Assembly (NCBI RefSeq): GCF_000717025.1
Contig: NZ_JNXG01000001.1
Location: forward strand, 620,001-684,000
Source: Streptomyces atroolivaceus
GTDB taxonomy: Bacteria; Actinomycetota; Actinomycetes; Streptomycetales; Streptomycetaceae
DNA: 64,000 bases
Direction of reading: 5' to 3'
Shown here: positions 1-8,658 of the stretch, in pieces
Layout: the number at the start of each line of letters is the position of its first letter
How positions within the stretch are numbered: the first letter of the stretch is position 1
The notes under the pieces: model-generated
What the model was told of the DNA's origin: nothing
Seen by the model: the letters and a program-made list of their open reading frames with translations, nothing else
The model's database searches: none
Made by a program: the position numbers and the translations under genes

Positions 1-1
1 G

Positions 2-1624
2 CGGGCCGGCGCGGGGTCCGTGCGTGACTCGATGTCCGTCATGGACCAGTTGCTGGCCTCCGCCGCCGACGACGGTGTGACGTACGCCATGGCGACCTCG
101 CTCCTGGGCTACACGGACGGGTCCCTGCTGGACTCCGTCGTGGACGCGTTCGCGGCGGGCGACGGGGCGGCTGCGTTCGAGGTCGTGGACCAGGTGATCG
201 AGGGCGGCAACGACCCCCGGCGTTTCGTCGCGGACCTGCTGGAGCGGCTGCGTGACCTGGTGATTCTGGCCGCCGTGCCGGACGCCGGGGAGAAGGGCCT
301 CATCGACGCGCCCGCCGACGTGGTGGAGCGGATGCAGGCCCAGGCGTCCGTCTTCGGTGCCGCGGAGCTGAGCCGCGCCGCCGACCTGGTCAACGAAGGG
401 CTCACCGAGATGCGCGGGGCGACCTCGCCCCGGCTCCAGGTGGAGCTGATCTGTGCCCGGGTGCTGCTGCCCGCCGCCTTCGACGACGAGCGTTCGCTCC
501 AGGCCCGGCTGGACCGGCTGGAGCGCGGCGCGTCCTTCGCCGCGGCTGCCGGTCCCGGCCCCGCCGTGGGGTACGTACCGGGGCCGGAGGCGCACGGCGC
601 GGGTGTCGGGATGCCCGGAGGCCCCGCCGCGGCACGCGCGGCGGCCCGGGGCGAGATTCCGGGCGGTGCGCCCGCCGACGTCCCCGTGGCCGCACCGGTG
701 GCCGCCGAGTCCTCGGCCCCGCCTGCTGTCCAGCAGCCCCGGCCCGCGGTACCACAGGGAGCACCGGCCCAACAGGCACCCGCCCAGCCACCGGCACCGC
801 AGCCACCGGCACCGCAGCCACCGGCGCCCGCAGGCCAGCGCCCCGGCGCCTGGCCCGCGGCAGCCGGAGCGGGCGGCGCGGAAGCGGAGCGCCGGCCCGG
901 CGGCTGGCCGACCGCCTCCGCACCCGGCGGCGGCGTACCGCAGGCTCAGGCGCCCGCCCCGCACGCCCCGGCCCCGGTCCCTGCCCCCGCCGAGCGGGCG
1001 CCCGCTGCGGGCGGGCAGGACATGGCGCAGGGCGCCGCCCAGGTGCGGAACATGTGGCCGGACATCCTGGAGGCGGTGAAGAACCGCCGCCGGTTCACCT
1101 GGATCCTGCTCAGCCAGAACGCCCAGGTCACCGGCTTCGACGGCAGCACCCTGCAGATCGGCTTCCTCAACGCCGGAGCCCGCGACACCTTTTCGAGCAG
1201 CGGCAGCGAGGAAGTGCTCAAGCAGGCTCTCGCCGAGCAGTTCAACGCCCAGTGGCGGGTCGACGCGGTCGTCGACCCGTCGGGCGGGGGCGGCCAGCCC
1301 TCGCAGGGCGGCGGTGGCGGCAGGCCCCCGTCCGCTCCGTACCAGCCCCCGCCCGCCGCGCCGGCCCCGTCCTACGAGCCCCGGCCGGCCGCCCCGGCCC
1401 CGCAGGACCCGCCACCGGCTCAGCAGCCCCCCGCGCAGCAGTCCGGGCGGCCCGAGCCGTCCTCGTACGACCGCGCGGCGCCCGAGCCCCCGCGTTCGGT
1501 CGCGCCCGAGGACGACACCGCGGAGGCGGACGATCCCGACCTGGTCGACTCCGCGCTCTCCGGGCACGACCTGATCGTCCGCGAGCTGGGCGCCACGGTC
1601 GTCGAGGAATTCACCAACGAGTAG
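2..1624 (+). CDS. dnaX: DNA polymerase III subunit gamma/tau, C-terminal part (5' truncated by window edge)
   Basis: Clamp-loader subunit of the replicative polymerase. The frame is open from base 2, so the AAA+ ATPase part lies upstream of the window. What is visible starts with a helical domain III (from VRDSMSVMDQLL to about residue 180), where DnaX subunits oligomerise. A long Pro/Ala/Gly-rich linker follows. Next comes a small folded block around 1021-1290 (MWPDILEAVKNRRRFTWILL) typical of the actinobacterial tau C-terminal region. A second Pro-rich linker leads to a short conserved acidic tail ending VVEEFTNE. The linkers are low complexity and create long false ORFs in other frames. 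The identity is clear from domain III and from the position just upstream of purD. Confidence 0.9.
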   Translation, partial: RAGAGSVRDSMSVMDQLLASAADDGVTYAMATSLLGYTDGSLLDSVVDAFAAGDGAAAFEVVDQVIEGGNDPRRFVADLLERLRDLVILAAVPDAGEKGLIDAPADVVERMQAQASVFGAAELSRAADLVNEGLTEMRGATSPRLQVELICARVLLPAAFDDERSLQARLDRLERGASFAAAAGPGPAVGYVPGPEAHGAGVGMPGGPAAARAAARGEIPGGAPADVPVAAPVAAESSAPPAVQQPRPAVPQGAPAQQAPAQPPAPQPPAPQPPAPAGQRPGAWPAAAGAGGAEAERRPGGWPTASAPGGGVPQAQAPAPHAPAPVPAPAERAPAAGGQDMAQGAAQVRNMWPDILEAVKNRRRFTWILLSQNAQVTGFDGSTLQIGFLNAGARDTFSSSGSEEVLKQALAEQFNAQWRVDAVVDPSGGGGQPSQGGGGGRPPSAPYQPPPAAPAPSYEPRPAAPAPQDPPPAQQPPAQQSGRPEPSSYDRAAPEPPRSVAPEDDTAEADDPDLVDSALSGHDLIVRELGATVVEEFTNE

Positions 1625-1698
1625 CGCGCTCCCCGCTCCGGACCGTCCGAGGGGTGTCCACGGAGCGGCGCCCGTCGAGGCCTCCCGCCCCCGGCGGC

Positions 1699-1712
1699 TA
1701 GGCTGCACCCCG
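1699..1712 (+). promoter_or_regulatory. Probable -10 element of a leaderless purD promoter
   Basis: TAGGCT at 1699-1704 sits 7 bases before the GTG of purD, with no Shine-Dalgarno sequence between. This geometry matches a leaderless transcript starting at or next to the start codon. The -35 (about 1676) is weak, so the promoter is inferred mainly from position. Confidence 0.4.
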
Positions 1713-2965
1713 TGAAGGTCCTCGTCATCGGCGGCGGCGCCCGCGAACACGCCCTGTGCCGCTCTCTCTCCCTCGACCCCGATGTCACCGCTCTGTACTG
1801 CGCACCCGGCAACGCCGGAATCGCAGAGGTGGCCGAACTGCACCCGGTCGACGCGCTCGACGGTGACGCCGTCGCGCGCCTCGCCACCGAGCTGGGTGCC
1901 GAGCTGGTGGTCGTCGGCCCGGAGGCACCGCTTGTCGCCGGTGTCGCCGACGCCGTCCGCGCCGTCGGCATCCCGTGCTTCGGCCCCTCACGTGAGGCCG
2001 CGCAGCTGGAGGGCTCCAAGGCGTTCGCCAAGGACGTCATGGCCGGTGCCAACGTCCCGACCGCCCGCAGCTACGTCTGCACGACGCCCGCCGAGATCGA
2101 CGAGGCCCTGGACGCCTTCGGCGCCCCGTACGTCGTGAAGGACGACGGTCTCGCGGCCGGTAAGGGCGTCGTCGTCACGGACGACGTCGAGGCCGCGCGT
2201 GCCCACGCCCTGGCATGCGACCGCGTGGTCATCGAGGAGTTCCTCGACGGCCCCGAGGTGAGCCTCTTCGCGATCACCGACGGCACCACGGTGCTCCCCC
2301 TCCAGCCCGCCCAGGACTTCAAGCGCGCCCTGGACGGCGACGAAGGCCCGAACACCGGCGGGATGGGTGCGTACTCCCCGCTTCCGTGGGCCGATCCGAA
2401 GCTGGTCGACGAGGTCATGCAGACCGTCCTGCAGCCGACCGTCGACGAGCTGCGCCGCCGCGGTACGCCGTTCTCCGGGCTGCTGTACGCCGGCCTCGCG
2501 ATCACCTCCCGCGGCGTGCGGGTCATCGAGTTCAACGCCCGCTTCGGTGACCCGGAGACCCAGGTTGTCCTGGCCCGGCTGAAGACACCGCTCGCCGGGA
2601 TCCTGCTCGGTTCGGCCAACGGCACCCTGGATGTCGCACCCGCGCTGAACTGGCGTGACGACGCCGCCGTCACGGTGGTCATCGCCTCGCACAACTACCC
2701 GGGCACCCCCCGCACGGGAGACCCGATCGAGGGCCTCGCCGATGTGGTGGCGCAGGATGCACCGCACGCGTTCGTCCTGCATGCCGGCACCCGGCAGGAC
2801 GGCGACGCCGTCGTCAGCGCCGGAGGGCGCGTGCTCTCCGTCACGGCGACCGGCAAGGACCTCACGCAGGCCCGGGAGCGCGCCTACACCGCCGTCGGAC
2901 GGATCCGGCTCGACGGCTCCCAGCACCGTACGGACATCGCTCGCAAGGCCGCCGCAGAGGCCTGA
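1712..2965 (+). CDS. purD: Phosphoribosylamine-glycine ligase (GAR synthetase)
   Basis: Joins phosphoribosylamine and glycine using ATP, the second step of de novo purine synthesis. At 417 residues it is full length for bacterial PurD. An N-terminal Rossmann-like domain (MKVLVIGGGAREHAL, then GPEAPLVAG) is followed by an ATP-grasp core (EEFLDGPEVSLFAI, NTGGMGAYSP, EFNARFGDPETQ) and a C-terminal lid domain. The GTG at 1712 is chosen because the PurD N-terminus begins there. It has no ribosome-binding site; instead a -10-like TAGGCT (1699-1704) ends 7 bases before it, so the transcript is probably leaderless. A strong hairpin follows the gene. Confidence 0.97.
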   Translation: MKVLVIGGGAREHALCRSLSLDPDVTALYCAPGNAGIAEVAELHPVDALDGDAVARLATELGAELVVVGPEAPLVAGVADAVRAVGIPCFGPSREAAQLEGSKAFAKDVMAGANVPTARSYVCTTPAEIDEALDAFGAPYVVKDDGLAAGKGVVVTDDVEAARAHALACDRVVIEEFLDGPEVSLFAITDGTTVLPLQPAQDFKRALDGDEGPNTGGMGAYSPLPWADPKLVDEVMQTVLQPTVDELRRRGTPFSGLLYAGLAITSRGVRVIEFNARFGDPETQVVLARLKTPLAGILLGSANGTLDVAPALNWRDDAAVTVVIASHNYPGTPRTGDPIEGLADVVAQDAPHAFVLHAGTRQDGDAVVSAGGRVLSVTATGKDLTQARERAYTAVGRIRLDGSQHRTDIARKAAAEA

Positions 2966-2980
2966 GACCCACCCACCCCC

Positions 2981-3015
2981 CTGTGCCCGGCCCTCGACGG
3001 AGGCGCCGGGCACAG
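2981..3015 (+). terminator. Hairpin terminator after purD
   Basis: CTGTGCCCGGC (2981-2991) pairs perfectly with GCCGGGCACAG (3005-3015), and the inner CCTC/GAGG can extend the stem. There is no T-tract, as is common for Streptomyces terminators. Confidence 0.7.
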
Positions 3016-3300
3016 GCGTGTCCGGCCCCCCTGAACCGGCTGGTGGACCGTGTCTCCGGTCACGGGGACGAGGGCCGCGGTATCACCGAACGCCTGGACA
3101 CCGACGCGTCAGCAGCTTTGCCCAAAGCCATTCCATCGGGTGACGACTCGGCCATCCGGATGACGCCCGCCGAGGCCCCAACTAGGGTGCGGCGCAAGCG
3201 TTCGGGCACTTGGCCCACCGGCATTGCGTTGTCGGTGACGGGTGCCACAGTGGGGGAGTGACCAACACCGTCGCGGGGGCAGAGGGGGTGACGTCCGGTC
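3016..3300 (+). other. Intergenic region with a candidate promoter
   Basis: I see no gene here. ATGACG (3160-3165), 17 bases, then TAGGGT (3183-3188) resembles a housekeeping promoter for the gene starting at 3301. This is inference from spacing only. Confidence 0.35.
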
Positions 3301-5010
3301 GTGTCCGGTACCGGTTCGGTTGAGGAGCTGGGTGCGCACGCAGCGCGGGCCAGGGCCCTGGCTCTGCTGCGCATCCGCAGCAGAGCCACGGCCCTGGCGA
3401 TCCTGCCGGCAGGCGCGGCCGTCGTCCTGCTCGTCGCGGGGGCCCAGGGACGCATCGGTCCGGGCGTGTGGTCCACGGTCAGCTGGACGGTGACGGGCAT
3501 CGCCGTCGTGGTTCTGCTGACAGCCGCCGCGGTCGCCGTAGCGGTGGCGCGCGCGAGGCCGGCGGTCAGCCCGACCGTGCCTCTCACCGAGGCCGCGGCT
3601 CCCGATCTCTACCGGCTGGTCCGGGACCTGGCCGACCGGCTCGACGTCCCGGCGCCGTCGGCCATAGCGCTCACCCCGGACTGCGACAGCTGGCTGGAGG
3701 ACCGTACACACCCCGCCGCCCGGCCGAGGGTGAAGGGCCCCGAGGGACCGGCTGTCACCCGGAGGGGCCGCCGGGTGCGGGCGGCGCCCGTGCTGGTGAT
3801 CGGCTCTCCCTTCCTGTGGTGGATGAGGGTCGCCGAACTGCGGGCGGTCCTCGCCCCGGTCGTGGCGGGCACCGAGCCGGCCGCGCACCCCGACATAGCC
3901 GCCGCCCGCCGTTTCGTCCGCGGCCTGGACGCCGCGGTCGCCGACGCCGCCGAGCCCGGCAAGGGGTTCGTGCGACGGGTCCCCGCGGCCTTCGTGGGGC
4001 GGATCGCCAGGATGTTGCTGCGCGGCTGTCGTGGTCACGCGGCGGAGATGGAGCGGTGCGTCGCCGCCGCCGCGTCGGGGCGGGCCCAGCAGGTGGACCA
4101 CGGGCTGCGGATCGTCGCCCAGGAGCAGGTCGGCCTGGCCTACGCCGGCTGGGACCGGCTGCTGACCCGGGTCGCGTTGCCCGCCTGGCGGATGGGCCGC
4201 TGGCCCTCCCGGCTCGACGCAGGGGTCGTCTCCGCGCTCACGGAGCTCTCCCGGCGCGACCGGCTGGCCGAGGGCTTCACCTCCCGGCTGGGTGAGCGCC
4301 CCGCCTGCGATCTGATCGAGGAGCCCGGAGCGGCCGACGAGGCGGCCTCGCTGCTGGCGGCCCGGCTCTTCCACGGAGGCCCGGCGGAGACCGGGCCTGG
4401 CTGGTCCCCGGTCGACTGGCAGCAGTATCCGGAAGAGGTCGTGGACCGGAAGTGGCGTACGGAGGCCGCGCGTCTGCACCGGGTGCTCGACGCCCTGGGA
4501 GTGGCCGCCGGCGTCTCCGTGGGGGTGCCGGAGCCGCCGTCCGCCGACGGCTCCGCGGTGCCCACCCTGGCCCGCGTGATCGACCACCTCGCCACGCCGG
4601 GCGCCGACAGCGAGGCGCTCGCGGCCGGTATCGGCGCCGCCGTCGCCCGCGACGAGGAGATGGCGGCACCGCGGCCCCGGGCCGGCGCCCCGGCCGGGAC
4701 GGGCGCCGACCCACTCGACCTCTGGGGCCCGGTACCGCTCCCGCTCTTCCCCCTCCAGCCGCCCCGTACGGGCACGGAACTCCTCGCCGACCACGTGGTG
4801 GCGATGGTCTGCTGCGCCGCCGTGGACACCGCGGGGGCGGCGCCGGGGCTGGACTGGCTCGACGGGCCCGCGCTCCTGGTCGACGGCGGCCGCAGGTCGG
4901 ACCTCGGCGCCCCCGTACTCAGCCTCGTCGAGGACGGGGACGCGGAGCCGCTGCTCTCCTGGCTCACCACGGTGGGAGTGCGCACCGACAAACCCGTACG
5001 CCTGGGCTGA
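3301..5010 (+). CDS. Membrane protein resembling an M48 metallopeptidase that lacks the HExxH active site
   Basis: A 569-residue protein of unproven function. Two hydrophobic segments near the N-terminus (about residues 28-48 and 60-82) are followed by a region laid out like M48 (HtpX/Ste24-type) peptidases: a YRLVRDLADRLDVPAPSAIA segment, then VLVIGSPFLWWMRVAELRAVLAP. In active M48 enzymes the ELRAVLAH helix continues into the zinc-binding HExxH. Here the sequence reads LAPVVAGTEPAAHP, with no His-Glu-x-x-His. It is therefore most likely a pseudo-peptidase or a structural relative. The rest is Ala/Arg/Asp rich with no motif I recognise. GTG 3301 is the first start after the in-frame stop at 3289, with AGAGGGGG about 13 bases upstream. 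It stands alone between purD and the next gene. Confidence 0.7.
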   Translation: MSGTGSVEELGAHAARARALALLRIRSRATALAILPAGAAVVLLVAGAQGRIGPGVWSTVSWTVTGIAVVVLLTAAAVAVAVARARPAVSPTVPLTEAAAPDLYRLVRDLADRLDVPAPSAIALTPDCDSWLEDRTHPAARPRVKGPEGPAVTRRGRRVRAAPVLVIGSPFLWWMRVAELRAVLAPVVAGTEPAAHPDIAAARRFVRGLDAAVADAAEPGKGFVRRVPAAFVGRIARMLLRGCRGHAAEMERCVAAAASGRAQQVDHGLRIVAQEQVGLAYAGWDRLLTRVALPAWRMGRWPSRLDAGVVSALTELSRRDRLAEGFTSRLGERPACDLIEEPGAADEAASLLAARLFHGGPAETGPGWSPVDWQQYPEEVVDRKWRTEAARLHRVLDALGVAAGVSVGVPEPPSADGSAVPTLARVIDHLATPGADSEALAAGIGAAVARDEEMAAPRPRAGAPAGTGADPLDLWGPVPLPLFPLQPPRTGTELLADHVVAMVCCAAVDTAGAAPGLDWLDGPALLVDGGRRSDLGAPVLSLVEDGDAEPLLSWLTTVGVRTDKPVRLG

Positions 5011-5042
5011 ACGGTGCGCATGAGGCGACGGCCGCCTTCGAG

Positions 5043-5069
5043 TTGTACGGTCGTCCGTCCTCTTAGATG
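5043..5069 (+). promoter_or_regulatory. Candidate promoter upstream of the dimethylformamidase-like gene
   Basis: TTGTAC (5043-5048) and TAGATG (5064-5069) are separated by 15 bases in a 219-base gap that is locally richer in A+T than its surroundings. The spacing is short for a housekeeping promoter, so this is only a candidate. Confidence 0.3.
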
Positions 5070-5229
5070 GCGAAATATCCTCTATGTCCGCCCAATACCT
5101 GGAAGATCAGGCTTCGGTGCCATCGAATCGCGACGAACGGTGACGGAGCGCGTGCGTAATGTGATGTGCTGGGGGCGTGTCGGCATCCCGGCGCGACAGA
5201 CATGCCGGGGGACGAGGGAGGGGAGCGGG

Positions 5230-6693
5230 ATGGGGGCGGAGCAGATCCGGCGATGGGAATCGGGTGCCCTCGCGCATGCCGTGAGCGACCCCTTCGGCCA
5301 GGGCCCGCTGCCCTGGCTGCGCGGCAGCGAGAAGTACTTCGACGACACCGGCCAGGTCGTCCCCTGGTACGCCGATCCCGCTCTCGGCCGCAGCGGCACC
5401 GGCGGAGGTACGCGTACGGCCGACGACGTGCACCAGCAGATCAAGGGGTTCGTGTCCCCGGGGGCCGCGGCACCCGGCGAGGCGATCGACTTCCACATCA
5501 CCGTGGACCCGCCCCAGCAGTTCTCCGTCGACGTCTACCGCATCGGGCACTACGCGGGCGACGGCGCAGCCAAGATCACCACGAGCCCGCGCCTCTCCGG
5601 CATCGTCCAGCCGGCACCGCTGGCCGCCGAGCGGACCGTCTCCTGCCACCACTGGTGGCTGTCCTGGCGGCTGCAGATCCCCAGCTACTGGTCGGTCGGT
5701 GCCTACGTCGCCGTACTCACCACCGCCGACGGCCATCGCTCGCACGTCCCCTTCACGGTCCGCGACAACCACCCGGCGGACCTGCTGCTCCTGCTCCCCG
5801 ACGTCACCTGGCAGGCCTACAACCTCTATCCGGAGGACGGCCGCACGGGCGCGAGTCTCTACCACGCCTGGGACGAGCAGGGCCGGCTGCTGGGTGAGGA
5901 GGACGCAGCCGTCACCATCTCCTTCGACCGCCCCTACGCGGGCGCAGGCCTGCCCCTCCACGTCGGCCACGCCTACGACTTCATCCGCTGGGCCGAGCGC
6001 TACGGCTACGACCTCGCGTACGCCGACGCCCGGGACCTGCACGCCGGCCGTGTGGACCCCAGCCGCTACCGGGGCCTGGTCTTCCCCGGCCACGACGAGT
6101 ACTGGTCGGTGCCGATGCGCCGCACCGCCGAGCTCGCCCGGGACACCGGGACCTCGCTCGTCTTCCTCTCGGCCAACACCATGTACTGGCAGGTGGGCCT
6201 CGGCCCGTCCCCCTCCGGCGTCCCCGACCGCCTTCTCACCTGCCGTAAGCGCCGGGGCCCGGGGAAGTCCGCTCTGTGGCGTGAGATCGACCGCCCGGAG
6301 CAGCAGCTGCTCGGCATCCAGTACGCGGGCCGGGTCCCCGAACCTCACCCGATGGTCGTCCGGAACGCCGGCCACTGGCTCTGGGAATCCACCGGCGCGG
6401 CCGAGGGCGACGAGATCGACGGGCTGGTCGCCGGAGAGGCCGACCGCTACTTCCCGCGCACGGCGCTGCCCGAGCACGAGAGCCGCATGCTGCTCGCGCA
6501 CTCCCCGTACGCGGACGGCGACGGGGCAACCAGGCACCAGGAGACCTCTCTGTACCGCGCACCCTCGGGCGCGCTCGTCTTCGCGTCCGGGACCTTCGCC
6601 TGGTCCCCGGCCCTGGACCGGCCGGGTCATGTCGACTCCCGTATCCAGCGGGCCACGGCCAATCTGCTCGACCGGATCTGCAAGCGGGACTGA
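5230..6693 (+). CDS. N,N-dimethylformamidase beta subunit-like protein
   Basis: A 487-residue protein resembling the large subunit of N,N-dimethylformamidase and its uncharacterised actinobacterial relatives. An N-terminal beta-rich part (from about residue 60: FVSPGAAAPGEAIDFHITV, YRIGHYAGDGA) is followed by the conserved C-terminal core with WQAYNLYPEDG, LVFPGHDEYWS and FLSANTMYWQV. The GHDEYWS block is the family hallmark. No signal peptide or membrane segment is seen. The frame is open back to 5014, but ATG 5230 follows GGGAGGGGAGCGGG, a clear ribosome-binding site. No small (alpha) subunit gene is next to it, so the real substrate is unknown and amide hydrolysis is only inferred from family membership. 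Confidence 0.75.
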   Translation: MGAEQIRRWESGALAHAVSDPFGQGPLPWLRGSEKYFDDTGQVVPWYADPALGRSGTGGGTRTADDVHQQIKGFVSPGAAAPGEAIDFHITVDPPQQFSVDVYRIGHYAGDGAAKITTSPRLSGIVQPAPLAAERTVSCHHWWLSWRLQIPSYWSVGAYVAVLTTADGHRSHVPFTVRDNHPADLLLLLPDVTWQAYNLYPEDGRTGASLYHAWDEQGRLLGEEDAAVTISFDRPYAGAGLPLHVGHAYDFIRWAERYGYDLAYADARDLHAGRVDPSRYRGLVFPGHDEYWSVPMRRTAELARDTGTSLVFLSANTMYWQVGLGPSPSGVPDRLLTCRKRRGPGKSALWREIDRPEQQLLGIQYAGRVPEPHPMVVRNAGHWLWESTGAAEGDEIDGLVAGEADRYFPRTALPEHESRMLLAHSPYADGDGATRHQETSLYRAPSGALVFASGTFAWSPALDRPGHVDSRIQRATANLLDRICKRD

Positions 6694-6968
6694 GAAGCGG
6701 AGACGGGCAGCCACCCGGATCCGCAGCGGACCGCTGGAGCGGCGGCCGGCAGGCGGCCGGTCGGCGAGCGGGACCGATGCGCGTCCCCGCAGGCGGCCTG
6801 GCCCGGGGGGCGAACGACAAGCGGAACCCGCCCGACCGGCCGTCCGGGACGCACGGGCATGGGCTCGTCCCCCGCACCGCCCTGTCCACGGGCCGACCCC
6901 TGGCGTCGCGACCCCTCCGCATGCGGGACAATCGGAACGACTCCTGGATCAACCTACGCGGAGGCAGC

Positions 6969-7895
6969 GTGTCCGGTTTCGTAGAAAAGCCCGAGCCCGT
7001 GCAGGTGCCGGGGCTCACCCACCTGCACACCGGCAAGGTGCGCGACCTGTACCGGAACGAGGCGGGCGACCTCGTGATGGTCGCCAGCGACCGTATCTCC
7101 GCGTACGACTGGGTCCTGCCCACCGAGATCCCGGACAAGGGCCGCGTGCTCACCCAGCTGTCGCTGTGGTGGTTCGACCAGCTCGCCGATCTCGTCCCCA
7201 ACCATGTGCTGTCGACGGAGCTCCCCGCCGGGGCACCCGCCGACTGGGCCGGCCGGACCCTGATCTGCCGTTCGCTGCGGATGGTCCAGGTCGAGTGCGT
7301 GGCGCGCGGCTATCTGACGGGCTCCGGCCTGACCGAGTACGACGCGACGCGCACGGTCTGCGGCCTCGGTCTGCCCGAGGGCCTCGTCGACGGTTCCGAG
7401 CTTCCTGCGCCGATCTTCACCCCGGCGACGAAGGCGGCGGTCGGCGATCACGACGAGAACGTCTCGTACGAGGAGGTCGCCCGCGAGGTCGGCCCCGAGA
7501 CGGCGGCCGTGCTGCGCCGGACGACGCTGGACGTCTACGGCCGCGCCCGGGACATCGCCCGTGAGCGGGGGATCATCCTCGCCGACACGAAGTTCGAGTT
7601 CGGCTTCGCGCCCACGGCGGACGGCGGTGAGGAGCTGATCCTCGCGGACGAGGTGCTGACACCCGACTCCTCGCGCTTCTGGCCGGCCGGTTCCTGGGAG
7701 CCGGGCCGGGCGCAGCCTTCGTACGACAAGCAGTTCGTGCGCGACTGGCTGACCTCGCCGGTTTCCGGCTGGGACCGCCACGGCGAGCAGCCGCCCCCGG
7801 CGCTGCTGCAGGAGATCGTCGACGCGACCCGTGCCAAGTACCTGGACGCGTACGAGCTCCTGACGGGCATGAGCTGGCCGGCCCAGGGGATGTGA
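6969..7895 (+). CDS. purC: Phosphoribosylaminoimidazole-succinocarboxamide synthase (SAICAR synthetase)
   Basis: Condenses CAIR with aspartate using ATP in purine synthesis. The 308-residue product is the longer actinobacterial/yeast-like form. Signatures include LTHLHTGKVRDLYRNEAG (the ATP-binding GKVRDLY), ASDRISAYDWVLPTEIPDKG, VECVARGYLTGSG and ADTKFEFGF. GTG 6969 is chosen because it follows GCGGAGGCAGC and matches the PurC N-terminus. The frame is open further upstream to 6777, but that part is not PurC-like. GACAAT (6928-6933) about 36 bases upstream could be its -10. It ends in a perfect hairpin. Confidence 0.96.
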   Translation: MSGFVEKPEPVQVPGLTHLHTGKVRDLYRNEAGDLVMVASDRISAYDWVLPTEIPDKGRVLTQLSLWWFDQLADLVPNHVLSTELPAGAPADWAGRTLICRSLRMVQVECVARGYLTGSGLTEYDATRTVCGLGLPEGLVDGSELPAPIFTPATKAAVGDHDENVSYEEVAREVGPETAAVLRRTTLDVYGRARDIARERGIILADTKFEFGFAPTADGGEELILADEVLTPDSSRFWPAGSWEPGRAQPSYDKQFVRDWLTSPVSGWDRHGEQPPPALLQEIVDATRAKYLDAYELLTGMSWPAQGM

Positions 7896-7901
7896 CGGCA
7901 G

Positions 7902-7930
7902 AAGGCCCCGGTCACGAGGACCGGGGCCTT
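7902..7930. terminator. Bidirectional terminator between purC and tRNA-Gly
   Basis: AAGGCCCCGGTC (7902-7913) pairs perfectly with GACCGGGGCCTT (7919-7930) around a five-base loop, followed by CTT. It can serve purC on the plus strand and the tRNA on the minus strand. Confidence 0.85.
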
Positions 7931-7936
7931 CTTGTG

Positions 7937-8012
7937 TGGAGCGAACGACGAGGTTCGAACTCGCGACCTCAACCTTGGCAAGGTTGCGCTCTACCAGCTG
8001 AGCTACGTTCGC
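7937..8012 (-). tRNA. tRNA-Gly (GCC), CCA encoded
   Basis: Reading the minus strand, the acceptor GCGAACG pairs with CGTTCGC. The D-arm is GCTC..GAGC, the anticodon loop is CTTGCCAAG (GCC), and the T-loop is TTCGAAC. The 3' end reads TCCA, so discriminator and CCA are genomic. Confidence 0.95.
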
Positions 8013-8034
8013 AGGCGCCGCAGCGCGCTGCCTA

Positions 8035-8658
8035 CTATACCCAACCTCTCTGCCGGGCGAGACGCACCGCCGCATGGCGGTTCTCCGCCCCGAGTTTGGA
8101 GACGGCGGCCGACAGGTAGTTGCGCACCGTGCCCTGCGACAGCGACGCCCGCTCCGCGATCTCCGCGACCGGCGCCCCGTCCGCCGCCAGTTCCAGCACC
8201 TCGGCCTCCCGGGCGGTCAGCGGGGAGTCCCCGGCGGATATCGCGTCCGCCGCCAACTCCGGATCCACATAGCGGTTTCCCGCGTGCACGGTACGGATGA
8301 TCTCGGCCAGCCGCCGGGCGCTGACCGTCTTCGGCACGAAGGCCCGGACGCCCGCCTCCAGCGCCCGTTTCAGGTTCCCGGGCCTGCCGTGACTCGTCAC
8401 GATCATGGTGCGGCAGCCGGGCAGCCCGTCCCGCAGTGATGTGGCCACCTTCACACCGTCCGCCCCCGGCATCTCCAGGTCCAGGACGGCGACATCGGGC
8501 CGGTGCGCCATGGCCATCGCGAGCGCTTCCGGTCCGGTCGCGGCCTCGGCGACCAGGACGATGTCGTCCTCCAGCGCGAGGAGCGCGGCCAGGGCGCCAC
8601 GGATCAGGTGCTCGTCGTCGGCGAGCAGGACGCGGACGGGGACCGGTGCGGGTGTCAT
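8035..8658 (-). CDS. NarL/LuxR-type response regulator
   Basis: A 207-residue DNA-binding response regulator of the NarL/FixJ class. The receiver domain (1-120) starts VRVLLADDEHLIRGAL, with the acidic pocket DD, the phospho-acceptor Asp in AVLDLEMPGADG, a switch Ser/Thr in IVTSHGR and Lys in AFVPKTVSARR. The C-terminal LuxR HTH reads LTAREAEVLELAADG then GTVRNYLSAAVSKLG. ATG 8658 overlaps the stop of the upstream kinase gene (ATGA), so the two are translationally coupled. The pair resembles DesK/DesR-type systems. Its target is not evident from the neighbours. Confidence 0.93.
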   Translation of the reverse strand: MTPAPVPVRVLLADDEHLIRGALAALLALEDDIVLVAEAATGPEALAMAMAHRPDVAVLDLEMPGADGVKVATSLRDGLPGCRTMIVTSHGRPGNLKRALEAGVRAFVPKTVSARRLAEIIRTVHAGNRYVDPELAADAISAGDSPLTAREAEVLELAADGAPVAEIAERASLSQGTVRNYLSAAVSKLGAENRHAAVRLARQRGWV

